Of a stretch of 64,000 nucleotides of DNA, positions 42,556-51,893 are shown one piece after another. The notes beneath the pieces are model-generated. The model saw only the letters and a list, made by a program, of their open reading frames with translations. It was not told the origin of the DNA and searched no databases. Source of the DNA: Novosphingobium mathurense (lineage in GTDB: Bacteria > Pseudomonadota > Alphaproteobacteria > Sphingomonadales > Sphingomonadaceae); assembly GCF_900168325.1 (NCBI RefSeq), contig NZ_FVZE01000008.1:62001-126000 (forward strand). The letters are read 5' to 3'. The translations under genes were made by a program, and so were the position numbers. Within the stretch, counting starts at the first letter, position 1; the number at the start of each line of letters is the position of its first letter.

Positions 42556-43738
42556 CGCCTTGCGCACGCAACGTCTCGAGTTCGTCGTCGGGCATGCCCA
42601 GTTCCTTGCCGAAAATGGCTTCGTTGTCCGCGCCGAGACTGCGGCCGGCGTAGCGGATACGGCCTTGCTGGCGTGAAAGCCGGAAAAGGACGTTCTGCAT
42701 GCGGATGCGGCCGAGCTCAGGATCCTCGACCTCCGTGATCGTGTCGAGTGCCTTGTACTGGGAATCCTCGAAGATGTCGGCGATCGAATAGACTGGAGCC
42801 ACCGCAGCTTCGGCTGCTTCCATGGCCGCAATCACCTCGGCGGCCGGGCGCGCGGCCACCCACTTGGCGACGAGCCCATCGAGCAATTCGACATGGGCGA
42901 CCCGGCCATGCGCCGAGGCGAACCACGGCTCATCGACGACGTGCCCGGCGCCGACCAGCCGCATGAGCCGCACCGCGATCGAATGCGACGAGGTCGAGAT
43001 GGCTAGCCATCTGCCGTCTGAGGTTCGATAGGCGTTGCGCGGCGCGTTGACGCTCGAGCGGTTGCCGGTGCGTTGCTGAACGACGCCCAACTGATCGTAC
43101 ATGATCGCCTGGGGGCCAAGCACCATCATCAGCGGTTCGATCAGGGCGATGTCGATCTCTTGGCCGAGCCCGGTGCGCTGCCGGGCATGGACTGCCGTCA
43201 TCGCCGCGAAGGCCGCCGAGATGCCGGTGACGCCGTCCGCCAGCCCGAACGGAGGCAGCGTGGGCGGACCATCCGGGGAGCCGGTGATGGCCGCAAAGCC
43301 GCTCATGGCTTCGGCGAGTGTGCCAAAGCCGGGACGCGCCGCATAGGGACCGAACTGGCCGAATCCGGTCACGCGTACGAGGATCAGTCCCGGATTGTCG
43401 CGCGAAAGCTCTTCATAGCTCAGTCCCCAGCGCTCAAACGTGCCGGGCCTGAAATTCTCGATCACGATGTCGGCGGTCCGGGCCAACCGCCGGAAGATGT
43501 CCTGTCCTTCTGCACGGCTGAGGTTGAGGCTCACCGTTCGCTTGTTGCGGCCGAACATCTTCCACCATAGCGAGACTCCGTCCTTTGAGCCGCCATGGGT
43601 CCGGGCAGCATCGCCTTTGGGATGCTCGATCTTAATGACCTCGGCGCCGAAATCGCCAAGCAGCATGGCTGCGACCGGCCCTGCGAACAGTGTCGCGGCA
43701 TCAAGCACCCTCAATCCATGCAATGGTTGATCGCTCAC
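42548..43738 (-). CDS. Family III CoA transferase (CaiB/BaiF)
   Basis: 396 aa. Typical N-terminus LHGLRVLDAATLFAGPVAAMLLGDFGAEVIKIE, and the acyl-carrying aspartate is in GLADGVTGI near residue 167. The C-terminal small domain closes with EDPELGRIRMQNVLFRLS. It moves CoA between organic acids and would activate a released carboxylate. It is convergent with the citrate-synthase-like gene, the two overlapping by 8 bases. Confidence 0.93.
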   Translation of the reverse strand: MSDQPLHGLRVLDAATLFAGPVAAMLLGDFGAEVIKIEHPKGDAARTHGGSKDGVSLWWKMFGRNKRTVSLNLSRAEGQDIFRRLARTADIVIENFRPGTFERWGLSYEELSRDNPGLILVRVTGFGQFGPYAARPGFGTLAEAMSGFAAITGSPDGPPTLPPFGLADGVTGISAAFAAMTAVHARQRTGLGQEIDIALIEPLMMVLGPQAIMYDQLGVVQQRTGNRSSVNAPRNAYRTSDGRWLAISTSSHSIAVRLMRLVGAGHVVDEPWFASAHGRVAHVELLDGLVAKWVAARPAAEVIAAMEAAEAAVAPVYSIADIFEDSQYKALDTITEVEDPELGRIRMQNVLFRLSRQQGRIRYAGRSLGADNEAIFGKELGMPDDELETLRAQGVI

Positions 43739-44378
43739 GCCTGCACTCCAGACTGCTGTGAGAGGAGCGCCCGGCGCAAGCGGCCGCCGGACTCGTATCG
43801 CGATGTGGCTGGCGCGATCATTGCCTGCATGTTGAGGAAGGCGCCGGCGCCAGTGCTCCTGGCAGAGGGCCCGATATTGTACTGTGCGAGACAGAAAACA
43901 GGACGATCGCGTCGATCAGCGCCAACGGGGTTCGTTCGTTGAGGACCCCCTTGCCAACGACTGTCAGCGGTAGTGGGGCCTGGAAACCCGCGTGCGCAAC
44001 GCGAGATCCAGTGACTATATCTTCTTAGGCAATCTCCTCCGTGCCCGGGAGGATCAGCGCTCTCCTCTTTGTCGGCGCGCGCAGTCGTAAATCCGCCAGC
44101 AAAAGCGTGCTGTAATTGGGCGGTGATCGGAACAGACCCCCAGAAGGGGTTTAGGGGTACGGTCGCCGTCAATGCTGCCTCGAAACGAAACCCGCTCAAA
44201 CGCTCTCTCCCACATGTCTAGCAGGAAGTGCGACGCTGCCGTCCAGAAGTGGTCCGCAATCAACCGATCTCCGGTTGCTGGCGCTGAACCTCCACCTGCC
44301 ACGGCTGCGAGATGCTCTCCCCGCCCATGATACATGCTTAATGATATCAAACGTTGATAGACTAAATCAAGTATAAGC
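43739..44378. other. 640-base region without a convincing gene
   Basis: Several open frames of 95-155 codons exist on the minus strand but they overlap each other, lack ribosome sites and look compositionally random. The sequence may be a decayed gene or insertion remnant. It contains the inverted repeat at 44345-44359. Confidence 0.5.
44345..44359. promoter_or_regulatory. Inverted repeat TATCAA-ACG-TTGATA
   Basis: A perfect 6-bp inverted repeat with a 3-base centre in an AT-rich patch between the CitE-like gene and the CoA transferase gene, both minus strand. Suits a dimeric regulator site upstream of the CoA transferase, although about 600 bases from its start. Confidence 0.35.
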
Positions 44379-45269
44379 TTAAGTGCCGAACAGGCTCAAA
44401 AGGTGGCTTGCCTGCCGGGCAGTCGCCTCATCCACAAATGTGCCATCTTCGAGAATGAGCGCGCCGCTGCCGTGCTCGCGGGCTTTTCGATGGGCGGCTA
44501 CAATCGCCTTTGCCTGCTGGAGCTCCGCGGCGCTGGGTGTGAAAGCAGAATTGACGGCGTTGACTTGGCTCGGATGGATGCAGGAACGCCCGAAAAATCC
44601 GAGCGCGCGATCTTCAGCGCAGGCGACGGCCAAGCCATTCGTATCGCTCAACGGCAGGTAGACATGGGCAACTGGCGCATCTAGCTTGAGCTGGCGAGAC
44701 TTGGCGACGAGCCGAGAACGCGCGAACAACGTTTCTAGCCGGTCGGCTGTGGGGCGGCCACCGAGATCGCGCACATAATCGACCGCACCGAAGAAGAAGC
44801 GGCGGACGCGCGGTGACACGGCGGCCAATCCGTCGAGGCTATAGAGGCCTTTGGCCGACTCGATTAGCGGATAGATCATAAGCTCCCAGCCTTCAGCGGC
44901 ATTCGACATCTCAGCAGCAAGTGCCCGATCGAGCTTCGCGAGGTCAGCTGCGTCTTCTGCTTTCGCCGCAACGACGCCGGTTAGCCCAGTGCTGCCGATG
45001 GCAGCGATATCCTCGAGACCGAGGTCCCCGGGATTGATCCGCACGAAGATCGGGAGCGCCAGGCCACCTGCGCCGTTCCGCAGAAAATCTCTGACAACCC
45101 GGCGAGCGTCCTGTTTGGCGGCGAGTGGAACCGCATCCTCGAGATCAAGGATGATGGCGTCGGCGCCCGTCCGACCGAGCTTCGCGAGCAGGTCCGCTCG
45201 GTTGCCGGGACAATACAGATAGGAGCGTGCGAGCAAGATCGAAGCGGCCTCGACGTTAGACAGTCGCAA
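44379..45269 (-). CDS. CitE-like HpcH/HpaI family lyase
   Basis: 296 aa TIM-barrel lyase for (malyl/citryl/hydroxyacyl)-CoA. Features: SYLYCPGNRADLLAKL at the start, DLEDAVPLAAK with magnesium ligands near residue 42, IFVRINPGD, a glutamate in PLIESAKGL, and FFGRSCIHPSQVNAVN near residue 225. Likely cleaves a CoA ester made by the neighbouring CoA transferase or CoA ligase. Its start overlaps the cyclase gene end by 14 bases. Confidence 0.9.
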   Translation of the reverse strand: MRLSNVEAASILLARSYLYCPGNRADLLAKLGRTGADAIILDLEDAVPLAAKQDARRVVRDFLRNGAGGLALPIFVRINPGDLGLEDIAAIGSTGLTGVVAAKAEDAADLAKLDRALAAEMSNAAEGWELMIYPLIESAKGLYSLDGLAAVSPRVRRFFFGAVDYVRDLGGRPTADRLETLFARSRLVAKSRQLKLDAPVAHVYLPLSDTNGLAVACAEDRALGFFGRSCIHPSQVNAVNSAFTPSAAELQQAKAIVAAHRKAREHGSGALILEDGTFVDEATARQASHLLSLFGT

Positions 45270-46410
45270 CCGGTGTAACCGGCGACCCGACGGCTCCTGT
45301 CAATCGAAGCGGCGGCGCGGTCAGAAAGAAGCGGTTGCGATGATGGCCGCGAAGCCAATCCGCGAGTTCCGCCAGATACCACATTTCGCCAAGATGAACC
45401 CCGATCTTGAATAGGCAATGCTCGTGAAGCGGAGCGAAGACCTGAGACTTGCGCGGCGGTTTAATCGGCAACATCTCGATCGCGCGATTGTCGGACGCGA
45501 GAGCAGCAACGCCGCTATCAGTGAGCCATTGTAGCAGCTGCGGATCAGTGCCGTCGAGAGCCGCACAGCTGTTGAACATGCGATCGCGATCCGGGTGTTT
45601 GCCCATTTCAAGCAGCACGCGGTCGAAGCCGGTATAGAGGCACAGGATGTCGCCTCGCTCCACCTGGACGCGATCCTTTTCCATGATGCCAAGCAAGTCG
45701 GCGCAGGTCACCGGATGCGGCGTTCGGCCGAAGTGTGCGTGTAGGTCGACGAGAACGCCGCGACCCTGAACCCCAGTCGCTGCCATGGTCTCGATCCCAA
45801 GTGCATCAGCGTGACTGCCTTCATAGCGAGCCCAAGGTTCGGTCCCGGACCGATTGGCTGGTGGCACCATCGAACTTGCATTCCAGCCATTATAGTAGGT
45901 GACTTTCTCCCCGGTACCGTCAGCGTCGTAGACCGCCCCGAAATGCGGGAACCCGTCCCATTGGGTCGAATACTGCGTGTAGAGGAGCGCGGCATCGTCG
46001 CTGACGACGCCCGTAGGCTGGCCGGCCGCGTCGCGATAGACGCGGTTGAAGATCGGCTGGCCGTCCTTGCCGACAACGGCGAATAGTCGCGGCGGCAATC
46101 GGTCGGGATTGGCCACATTCTCGCCTGGATAGTCGAGTGGCAAGCTCAAGCAAAAGGAGCGGCCGGCCCTGATCTCAGCGGCGCCCTGGCGCACCTTGGC
46201 CGGCGTCAGCAAGTTGATGCGGCCCAGCTGATCGTCAGCTCCAAACTCTCCCCAAGTCGATCCAGGCGGCTTGTTCTTCCATCTTGGCAAAGAGGGGCCG
46301 CTGCTGTGCTGGCTTGCCTGTCCATGGGCGAGGCCAGCCGTTCCCGCCGCCATGCTGGCGATAATGCTCCCCAAGAAGCTGCGCCGTCCCAGGCGCTTCT
46401 TCACCAACAT
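45256..46410 (-). CDS. Cyclase-family hydrolase with Tat signal
   Basis: 384 aa. The N-terminus carries a twin-arginine signal (GRRSFLG, then a hydrophobic stretch ending AHGQA), so it is folded before export. The core matches the cyclase / kynurenine formamidase-like metal hydrolase family: STQWDGFPHFG near residue 150 provides the metal site in place of HxGTHxDxPxH, and VDLHAHFGRTPHP follows. It probably opens a cyclic amide, lactone or enol in the periplasm. First gene of a short unit with the CitE-like lyase. Confidence 0.85.
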   Translation of the reverse strand: MLVKKRLGRRSFLGSIIASMAAGTAGLAHGQASQHSSGPSLPRWKNKPPGSTWGEFGADDQLGRINLLTPAKVRQGAAEIRAGRSFCLSLPLDYPGENVANPDRLPPRLFAVVGKDGQPIFNRVYRDAAGQPTGVVSDDAALLYTQYSTQWDGFPHFGAVYDADGTGEKVTYYNGWNASSMVPPANRSGTEPWARYEGSHADALGIETMAATGVQGRGVLVDLHAHFGRTPHPVTCADLLGIMEKDRVQVERGDILCLYTGFDRVLLEMGKHPDRDRMFNSCAALDGTDPQLLQWLTDSGVAALASDNRAIEMLPIKPPRKSQVFAPLHEHCLFKIGVHLGEMWYLAELADWLRGHHRNRFFLTAPPLRLTGAVGSPVTPVATV

Positions 46411-46460
46411 CCACCATGTCTCCCCTATGGATCAAACAATGACTGTATCTATCAATTATT

Positions 46461-46468
46461 GTGTACAC
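46461..46468. promoter_or_regulatory. Palindrome GTGTACAC in probable cyclase promoter
   Basis: On the minus strand TTGACT is followed by AGTGTACACAATAATTG and an AT-rich ATAGATA element, about 50 bases before the cyclase start. The perfect palindrome therefore sits between -35 and -10-like elements, a typical repressor position (GntR-like sites often contain TGTACA). Inferred by eye. Confidence 0.35.
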
Positions 46469-46659
46469 TAGTCAATGCCAAGTCCGGGGTCCTGTTGCGC
46501 AGCAGCGGAGATTGACCGGCTGTACGAGACAACGGCGGCCGCTAGGTGGACAGGAAAGCTGGATGGATGGGACGTGACCAGAGGGATCAAAGAACCGCTA
46601 CTCAAACTCGGCTTCCCGATCCCAGCTGCGAGACACAGACAATTCTGCACAAAATACCT

Positions 46660-48384
46660 TCAGTTCCAGTCTAACAGTCTTGAAGTGTGCCCGATTCCCG
46701 GATTGAAGCTGTTGGTTGGGTCCAGGCTGCGATAGAAATCGGCGAGCGCCGGCTTGGCGCGATACAGGTGTCCCACATTGTGCTCAGCGGGATATTCGGC
46801 GCCTTGTGCATCGAGCAGCGCCCACATCCGGTGTTCCAGTGCGACCGGATCGGTGCCTTTGCGCACGATATAGTCCTGATGGAATACGTGGCAGAAAAAG
46901 TGGCCGTAGTAGAGCTTGTGGATGATTGGCTCGGCGACCTCGTCCGGCAGGATCTCGAACCAGTCTTCGGTATTGCGCGGCAACGCGATGTCGAGTGCGA
47001 CGATGTCCTCGACTTCGGCCGGATGCATCTGGCGATAGCGAACCGCCGCGCCCGCAGCGGCAAAGCGATGGAGGAACGCCGCAGAGGCTTCCTGTTCGCT
47101 GCACTGGAAGAAGTCGCCTGCGTCTGACGGAAATAGGTTTTGCAGTAGGCATGCAGCTTGGTCGATGCCGGTGTCCGCCATCCTTAGGATCAGATGATGC
47201 TCGTACCGCGCACGAAACATCTTCATCCGCTTCGGCAGGTGTTCGGGTAGCAATCCGGTTAGCCGCTGCAGCCATCGATCGGTAAAGCCAGCTGTGAAGC
47301 CGAGCTTCTCAGCGACCGCATCGGTCCTGGCCTTGAGGCGATAGAGCGCCGGCAGGCGATCGGTCCCTAGCCAGCGGATCGCAAGATAGGTATCCTTGCC
47401 ATAGGCTGCGGCGATATTGAAGCAGTCGCGGTGGAGATATTCGCCGGCGATCGGCAAGTGATCGAAGTTGCTGAGGATATGACGCCGCAGCTGCGTCAAT
47501 TCGGCGGGCCGGTTGGTCCCGATGTAGAAGACCGCCGTCCGCTCATCGCGTGGAAAAGTGTCGAGCCGGACCGCGAACAACGCAAGTTTGCCCGCGCAGC
47601 CTGATGCCTCGAACAGACGGTCAGGGTCGGCGTTGAAGCGGGCTGGTACCGGTGACTCGATGTCCCGCACCCGGCGCTCATAGTCCTGGTCGGATGCGCA
47701 GCGAGAAAGATCATGCACAACGTCTGCCTTGGCGAACGCACCGCGCTCGATCCGGTCCAGCACGGCCTCGGGGTCGCCATCGAGCTTTATGCCGAGATGG
47801 TTGACCAGGCGCAGCCTACCGTCCGCTCCCACCTGTGCGTAGAGTGCTAGTTCAGTATAGGCCGGGCCGCGCTGGACGAGCGCGCCGCCGGAATTGTTGC
47901 AGATGCCGCCCATGACCGATGCGCCGATGCAGGACGAACCGATCACTGAATGCGGCTCCCGGCCATAGGGCCGCAGCTTCGCCTCAAGAGCGTAGAGGGT
48001 GGCGCCCGGCAGGCAGATCACCTGCCGCCCCTCGTCGATCACGTGGATAGCATCGACCGCCATCGGGCTGACGATGACAACATCGCGGTCGTAATCGTCG
48101 CCATCGGGCGTAGAGCCGCCGGTAAGGCCCGTGTTCGCGGCCTGCATGATCACGATCTTGCCGGCAGCCACGCAGGCCTGCAGAACGCGCCACAGGGCGA
48201 CCAGCGAGTGCGGCTGGACCACCGCCAGGGCTGGCCCGCCGCCGCAGCGAAAACCTGTGCGGAAGCGTGCCGTACTGCGCGGATCGGTCAAGACATGAGC
48301 GCGTCCGACGATCGATACTAGCTGGGCGATGAAGCGATCGTCCGCCGTTCGACCAGACGAACTCATGCTCATTGCGTCGTCCAC
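46660..48384 (-). CDS. dld: D-lactate dehydrogenase, quinone-dependent (Dld)
   Basis: 574 aa peripheral membrane flavoenzyme, close to the 571 of E. coli Dld. FAD-binding type 4 domain in the first 270 residues (MQAANTGLTGGSTPDG, then GSSCIGASVMGGICNNSGGALVQRGPAYTE), followed by the membrane-binding domain with FYIGTNRPAEL and the C-terminal ending HNVGHLYRAKP, LDPTNSFNPGIG. Oxidises D-lactate or a related D-2-hydroxy acid to the keto acid and feeds electrons to quinone. Overlaps the SDR gene by 16 bases. Confidence 0.94.
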   Translation of the reverse strand: MDDAMSMSSSGRTADDRFIAQLVSIVGRAHVLTDPRSTARFRTGFRCGGGPALAVVQPHSLVALWRVLQACVAAGKIVIMQAANTGLTGGSTPDGDDYDRDVVIVSPMAVDAIHVIDEGRQVICLPGATLYALEAKLRPYGREPHSVIGSSCIGASVMGGICNNSGGALVQRGPAYTELALYAQVGADGRLRLVNHLGIKLDGDPEAVLDRIERGAFAKADVVHDLSRCASDQDYERRVRDIESPVPARFNADPDRLFEASGCAGKLALFAVRLDTFPRDERTAVFYIGTNRPAELTQLRRHILSNFDHLPIAGEYLHRDCFNIAAAYGKDTYLAIRWLGTDRLPALYRLKARTDAVAEKLGFTAGFTDRWLQRLTGLLPEHLPKRMKMFRARYEHHLILRMADTGIDQAACLLQNLFPSDAGDFFQCSEQEASAAFLHRFAAAGAAVRYRQMHPAEVEDIVALDIALPRNTEDWFEILPDEVAEPIIHKLYYGHFFCHVFHQDYIVRKGTDPVALEHRMWALLDAQGAEYPAEHNVGHLYRAKPALADFYRSLDPTNSFNPGIGHTSRLLDWN

Positions 48385-49178
48385 CCTCCGTCGACCGGTA
48401 TCGCGGAGCCGGTGACATTATGCGCCTGGCGCGCGCAGAGCCAGAGCGCGAGGGCGCCGATCTCGCCGGGGTCGGCCATGCGGGCGCTCGGCTGCTTCTC
48501 CGCGAGCAGGCTGGCAATCGCCGTCGGCTCGTCGCTGCCGAGCTGACGGGCGCGCTCGGTGATCTGGGGGCCGAGGATCGGCGTATCGGTCCATCCCGGG
48601 CAGATGCAGTTGACCGTGACGCCGCCGGTCGCTGCCGAGCCCACACGCGCATATTCGAGCGCGGCGACCTTGGACAATCCAACGAGGCCGTGCTTGGCCG
48701 CGCAATAGGGGCCCTTGTTCTGCGAGCCGACCAGGCCGTGCACCGAGGCGATGTTGATGACCCGCCCATATGCGCGCTCGCCCATCTTCGGCAGCGCGCG
48801 GCGCATGGTATGGAAGGCAGCGGAAAGATTGACCGCGAGGATCGCGTCCCAGGTGGTCCGGTCGAGCTCCGCCAGGCTCGCCGTCTTCTGGATGCCCGCA
48901 TTGTTGACGAGGACGTCGATCCCGCCCCAGGCCTCGGCTTCGTCCATCATCCTATCTATAGCGTCCGGATCGCGCAGATTGGCATCGAAGAAGCGGACTT
49001 CCGCCGCGCCACCCTGATCGAGCAGCCCGGTTGCATGATCGACCTGCGCCGCATCCGCCAGGCCGTGAAGGCCGATGCGCGCACCTTCGGCGGCGAAAGC
49101 CCGCGCGACGGCAAGGCCGATACCTTGCACCGAGCCCGTCACCAGGACACGGCGTCCGGCGAGTTCGCTAGATTGCAT
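48369..49178 (-). CDS. 3-hydroxybutyrate dehydrogenase-like SDR
   Basis: 269 aa from the ATG at 49178 with GGGAG 7 bases upstream. SDR features: TGSVQGIGLAVA nucleotide loop, NNAG, catalytic S in IASVHGLVGSQNK, YCAAK active site near residue 162, and PGWTDTP. The pattern fits D-3-hydroxybutyrate dehydrogenases (HBDH), which yield acetoacetate, matching the adjacent CoA ligase and thiolase genes. The frame extending to 49427 is a shadow of the ligase gene. Confidence 0.88.
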   Translation of the reverse strand: MQSSELAGRRVLVTGSVQGIGLAVARAFAAEGARIGLHGLADAAQVDHATGLLDQGGAAEVRFFDANLRDPDAIDRMMDEAEAWGGIDVLVNNAGIQKTASLAELDRTTWDAILAVNLSAAFHTMRRALPKMGERAYGRVINIASVHGLVGSQNKGPYCAAKHGLVGLSKVAALEYARVGSAATGGVTVNCICPGWTDTPILGPQITERARQLGSDEPTAIASLLAEKQPSARMADPGEIGALALWLCARQAHNVTGSAIPVDGGWTTQ

Positions 49179-50718
49179 GATTGTTCTCCCGCTCGGCGGC
49201 GAGGCGTTCGCGCAGCGCGGTCTTAAGCACCTTGCCGTAATTGTTCTTGGGCAGTTCGTCGGTGAACCGGTAGGCTTTGGGCCGCTTGAATCGCGCGATC
49301 CGTTCCAGACAGTGGCGATCGAGCGCTTCGGGGCCAAGCTTTTGCCCGGAGCGCGGCACCACGAAGGCCACCACCTCCTCGCCCCACTCGGCATGCGGCC
49401 GGCCCAGCACGCAGGCCTCGGCCACATCGGGATGGCTGAGCAGGGCTTCCTCGACTTCGCGAGGATAGATGTTGGTGCCGCCCGAGATGATGACGTCCTT
49501 CGAACGGTCTTTCAGGGTCAGGAAGCCGTCCTCGTCGAGCGCGCCCATGTCGCCCGTCCAGAGCCAACCTTCGCGCAATGTGGCAGCAGTGGCTTCGGGG
49601 TTGTTCCAGTAGCCGAGCATGACGGGCGCGCCTCGAACCAGCACTTCTCCGGTTTCGCCGACCGGGCAGGGTTTGCCGTCCTTGTTTGCGATCCGAACTT
49701 CGACGCAGCTGTGCGGAACACCGACCGAACCCAAGCGCTCTCGCCAGCGGGGATAGCCGCGATCGGCGACGAGATCGCGTGAGAGCGCGGTGATCGTCAT
49801 CGGGCACTCGCCTTGTCCATAGATCTGGACAAAGCGCGGGCCCATCACCGCCACCGCCTCCTCGATGTCGGCGGTATACATCGGTCCGCCGCCATAGACG
49901 ATCGTGCGCAACCCCTCGCCGTCGGCTCCGATGTTTCGGGCATGGTCGACGAGCCGCTTGACCATCGTCGGCGCCGCAAAGAGCGAAACGTCGCCGAAAT
50001 GGCGTCCGAGTTCGAGCAGTGCGTCGGCGTCGAATCCACCCGAGGCGGGCACGACATGGCGACAGCCGCGCAGGACGTGGACGAGCGCGTAGAGTCCTGC
50101 GCCATGCGAGAAGGGCGCGGCATAAACCGTCGTGCCGCCCGTGCCGGGATCGTCTACATCGGTGAGATAGGCGTAGGTCATGGCGTGGAGATTGCCATTC
50201 GACAGCATCACGCCCTTCGGGCGCCCGGTCGTGCCCGAGGTATAGAAGAGCCAAGCCAGATCATCCCTCGCACGTTCGACGGGCTCGGCGAGCGGTGCGT
50301 GGGATGCGAGCGTCGATAGTTCGCCGCTTCCGACCTCGACGCAGGGGCAGGACGGCCGATCGCTGCCGAACGCGCTCAGAGCCTTCGCGGCCTTGGCGTC
50401 GACAAATGCCAGCCTGGCGCCGGCATCTTCCATGATCCATGCCGCTTCGCGTTCGTGGAGCTTGGCGTTGATTGGCACGGCGACGCCGCCCGCAGCCCAT
50501 ATCGCGTAGAGCAGGGGGAGGTACTCGGGGTCGTTTGCGAGGAAGAGCGCGACCCGATCGCCGGGTGCGATGCCATGCTCGATCTGAAGTCCTGTCGCGA
50601 TCGCGGCGGTATGCTGGCCAAGTTCGCGATAGGTCAGCAGTATCTCGGTTCCGCGGAACAGAGCGGGGGCGTCCGGCATCCGTTTTGCGGTTCGCCAGAG
50701 CCAAAGCGCAAGGTTCAT
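49168..50718 (-). CDS. AMP-forming acyl-CoA synthetase
   Basis: 516 aa from the ATG at 50718; a coupled GTG at 50727 overlapping the thiolase stop is also possible. ANL-family motifs: LFYTSGTTGRPKGVML near residue 165, YGQGECP near 295, TGDMG near 387, and the C-terminal lysine in PKNNYGKVLKTAL. Activates a carboxylic acid to its CoA ester; chain length or aromaticity cannot be judged. The open frame continues far upstream only because the thiolase gene is readable in another frame. Confidence 0.93.
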   Translation of the reverse strand: MNLALWLWRTAKRMPDAPALFRGTEILLTYRELGQHTAAIATGLQIEHGIAPGDRVALFLANDPEYLPLLYAIWAAGGVAVPINAKLHEREAAWIMEDAGARLAFVDAKAAKALSAFGSDRPSCPCVEVGSGELSTLASHAPLAEPVERARDDLAWLFYTSGTTGRPKGVMLSNGNLHAMTYAYLTDVDDPGTGGTTVYAAPFSHGAGLYALVHVLRGCRHVVPASGGFDADALLELGRHFGDVSLFAAPTMVKRLVDHARNIGADGEGLRTIVYGGGPMYTADIEEAVAVMGPRFVQIYGQGECPMTITALSRDLVADRGYPRWRERLGSVGVPHSCVEVRIANKDGKPCPVGETGEVLVRGAPVMLGYWNNPEATAATLREGWLWTGDMGALDEDGFLTLKDRSKDVIISGGTNIYPREVEEALLSHPDVAEACVLGRPHAEWGEEVVAFVVPRSGQKLGPEALDRHCLERIARFKRPKAYRFTDELPKNNYGKVLKTALRERLAAERENNHAI

Positions 50719-50723
50719 CGCAT

Positions 50724-51893
50724 TCACACCTTCAGCGGCTCGAGAATGGAGACATAGTTGGCGACAGCGCCTCCCCCCATGTTGAAGCAGAGCCCCAGTT
50801 GGGCACCGTCGACCTGCATCGCGCCGGCTTCTCCGACGAGCTGCCGTGCCGCGAGCACATGCATGGAGACGCCCGTGGCGCCGACCGGATGGCCCTTGGC
50901 CTTTAGGCCGCCCGAAAGATTTATCGGGAGGCTTCCGCCCTTGGTGGTCAGGCCTTCGCGCACGATCGCCGGACCGTCGCCAGGCTGGGCCAGCCCCATG
51001 GCCTCGACCGTGAGCAACTCGGCGATGGTGAAGCAGTCGTGCACTTCGGCGAAATCGAGATCCTCCACGCCGACCCGCGCTTGCGCATAGGCGCGTTCGA
51101 ACGCGCGGCGGGGTCCTTCGAACCGCGCCAGCTCCTTGGCGGACAGCGGCAGGAGATCGCTGACCTGGACCGCAGCCCGAAATCTCACCGCCCGCCGAAA
51201 ATCCGGATGAAGATTCCAGTGCGCAAGGACCACCGCCGCCGCGCCGTCGGAAACCAGCGAACAGTCCGTCTTGCGCAGGGGAGGGGCGATCAGCGGATTC
51301 TTCTCGGAAACGTTGGCGCAGAAATCGTAATCCAGCGCGCGCCGCATCTGCGCGAGCGGATTGTCCAAGGCATGGGCGTGGTTCTTGACCGCAATGCGGG
51401 CCATGGCGTCCGAAGGGTCGCCGAAGCGCTCGGCATAGGCCTTGGCGTAGCGGGCGAAGATCTCGGGGAAGGACAGACCGGCTTCTTCGGGCTGATACGC
51501 GGCGCCGCCAAGGGCGGCTGTCACGCCGGCAGCGTCGCGACCGCTCATGCGCTCGACCCCCACAACCAGCGCAATCTTCACGCGTCCGGCATCGATCGCG
51601 TTCATAGCGGCGTAGAGCGCGGCCGAGCCGGAAGCGCACGCATTCTCGCAGCGTGTCGCCGGCTTGAAGCGAAGCTCAGCGTCGGCGCCAAGGGCCATGG
51701 CGGAGCAGAAGGCATCCGGGACGAGCCCACCGTTGAAGTGACCCAACCAGACGGCGTCGACATCGCCACCCGACAGACCGGCATTAGCTAGCGCCTCTTG
51801 CGCCGCCGCGTGGATCAGCGCCTCCAGCGGGAGTGCGTCGTGACGGCCAAAGGGCGTGTGCCCCCACCCTACGATAATGGCCGCCGATGTCAT
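50724..51893 (-). CDS. Thiolase family protein (SCP2-type acetyl-CoA acyltransferase)
   Basis: 389 aa. Nucleophile cysteine in ENACASGSAAL near residue 87, HDCF near 283, GHPVGATG near 338 and a final CFNMGGG motif. This is the SCP2-thiolase type, which cleaves branched or unusual 3-ketoacyl-CoAs. It lies between the M81 peptidase (4-base overlap upstream) and the acyl-CoA synthetase, forming one tightly packed unit. Confidence 0.92.
   Translation of the reverse strand: MTSAAIIVGWGHTPFGRHDALPLEALIHAAAQEALANAGLSGGDVDAVWLGHFNGGLVPDAFCSAMALGADAELRFKPATRCENACASGSAALYAAMNAIDAGRVKIALVVGVERMSGRDAAGVTAALGGAAYQPEEAGLSFPEIFARYAKAYAERFGDPSDAMARIAVKNHAHALDNPLAQMRRALDYDFCANVSEKNPLIAPPLRKTDCSLVSDGAAAVVLAHWNLHPDFRRAVRFRAAVQVSDLLPLSAKELARFEGPRRAFERAYAQARVGVEDLDFAEVHDCFTIAELLTVEAMGLAQPGDGPAIVREGLTTKGGSLPINLSGGLKAKGHPVGATGVSMHVLAARQLVGEAGAMQVDGAQLGLCFNMGGGAVANYVSILEPLKV

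Noticed and set aside
42548..43738. CoA transferase lacking its catalytic aspartate (PGFGTLAEAMSG)
   Set aside because: The acyl-accepting aspartate is at GLADGVTG and is present; the earlier segment is not the catalytic site.
46475..46735. 86-codon + frame between cyclase and Dld genes
   Set aside because: It overlaps the Dld 3' end and the cyclase promoter region, with no ribosome site or recognisable features.
49168..51639. 823-codon reading suggesting a thiolase/CoA-ligase fusion
   Set aside because: The upstream 300 codons are the thiolase gene read out of frame; thiolase and ligase are separate overlapping genes.
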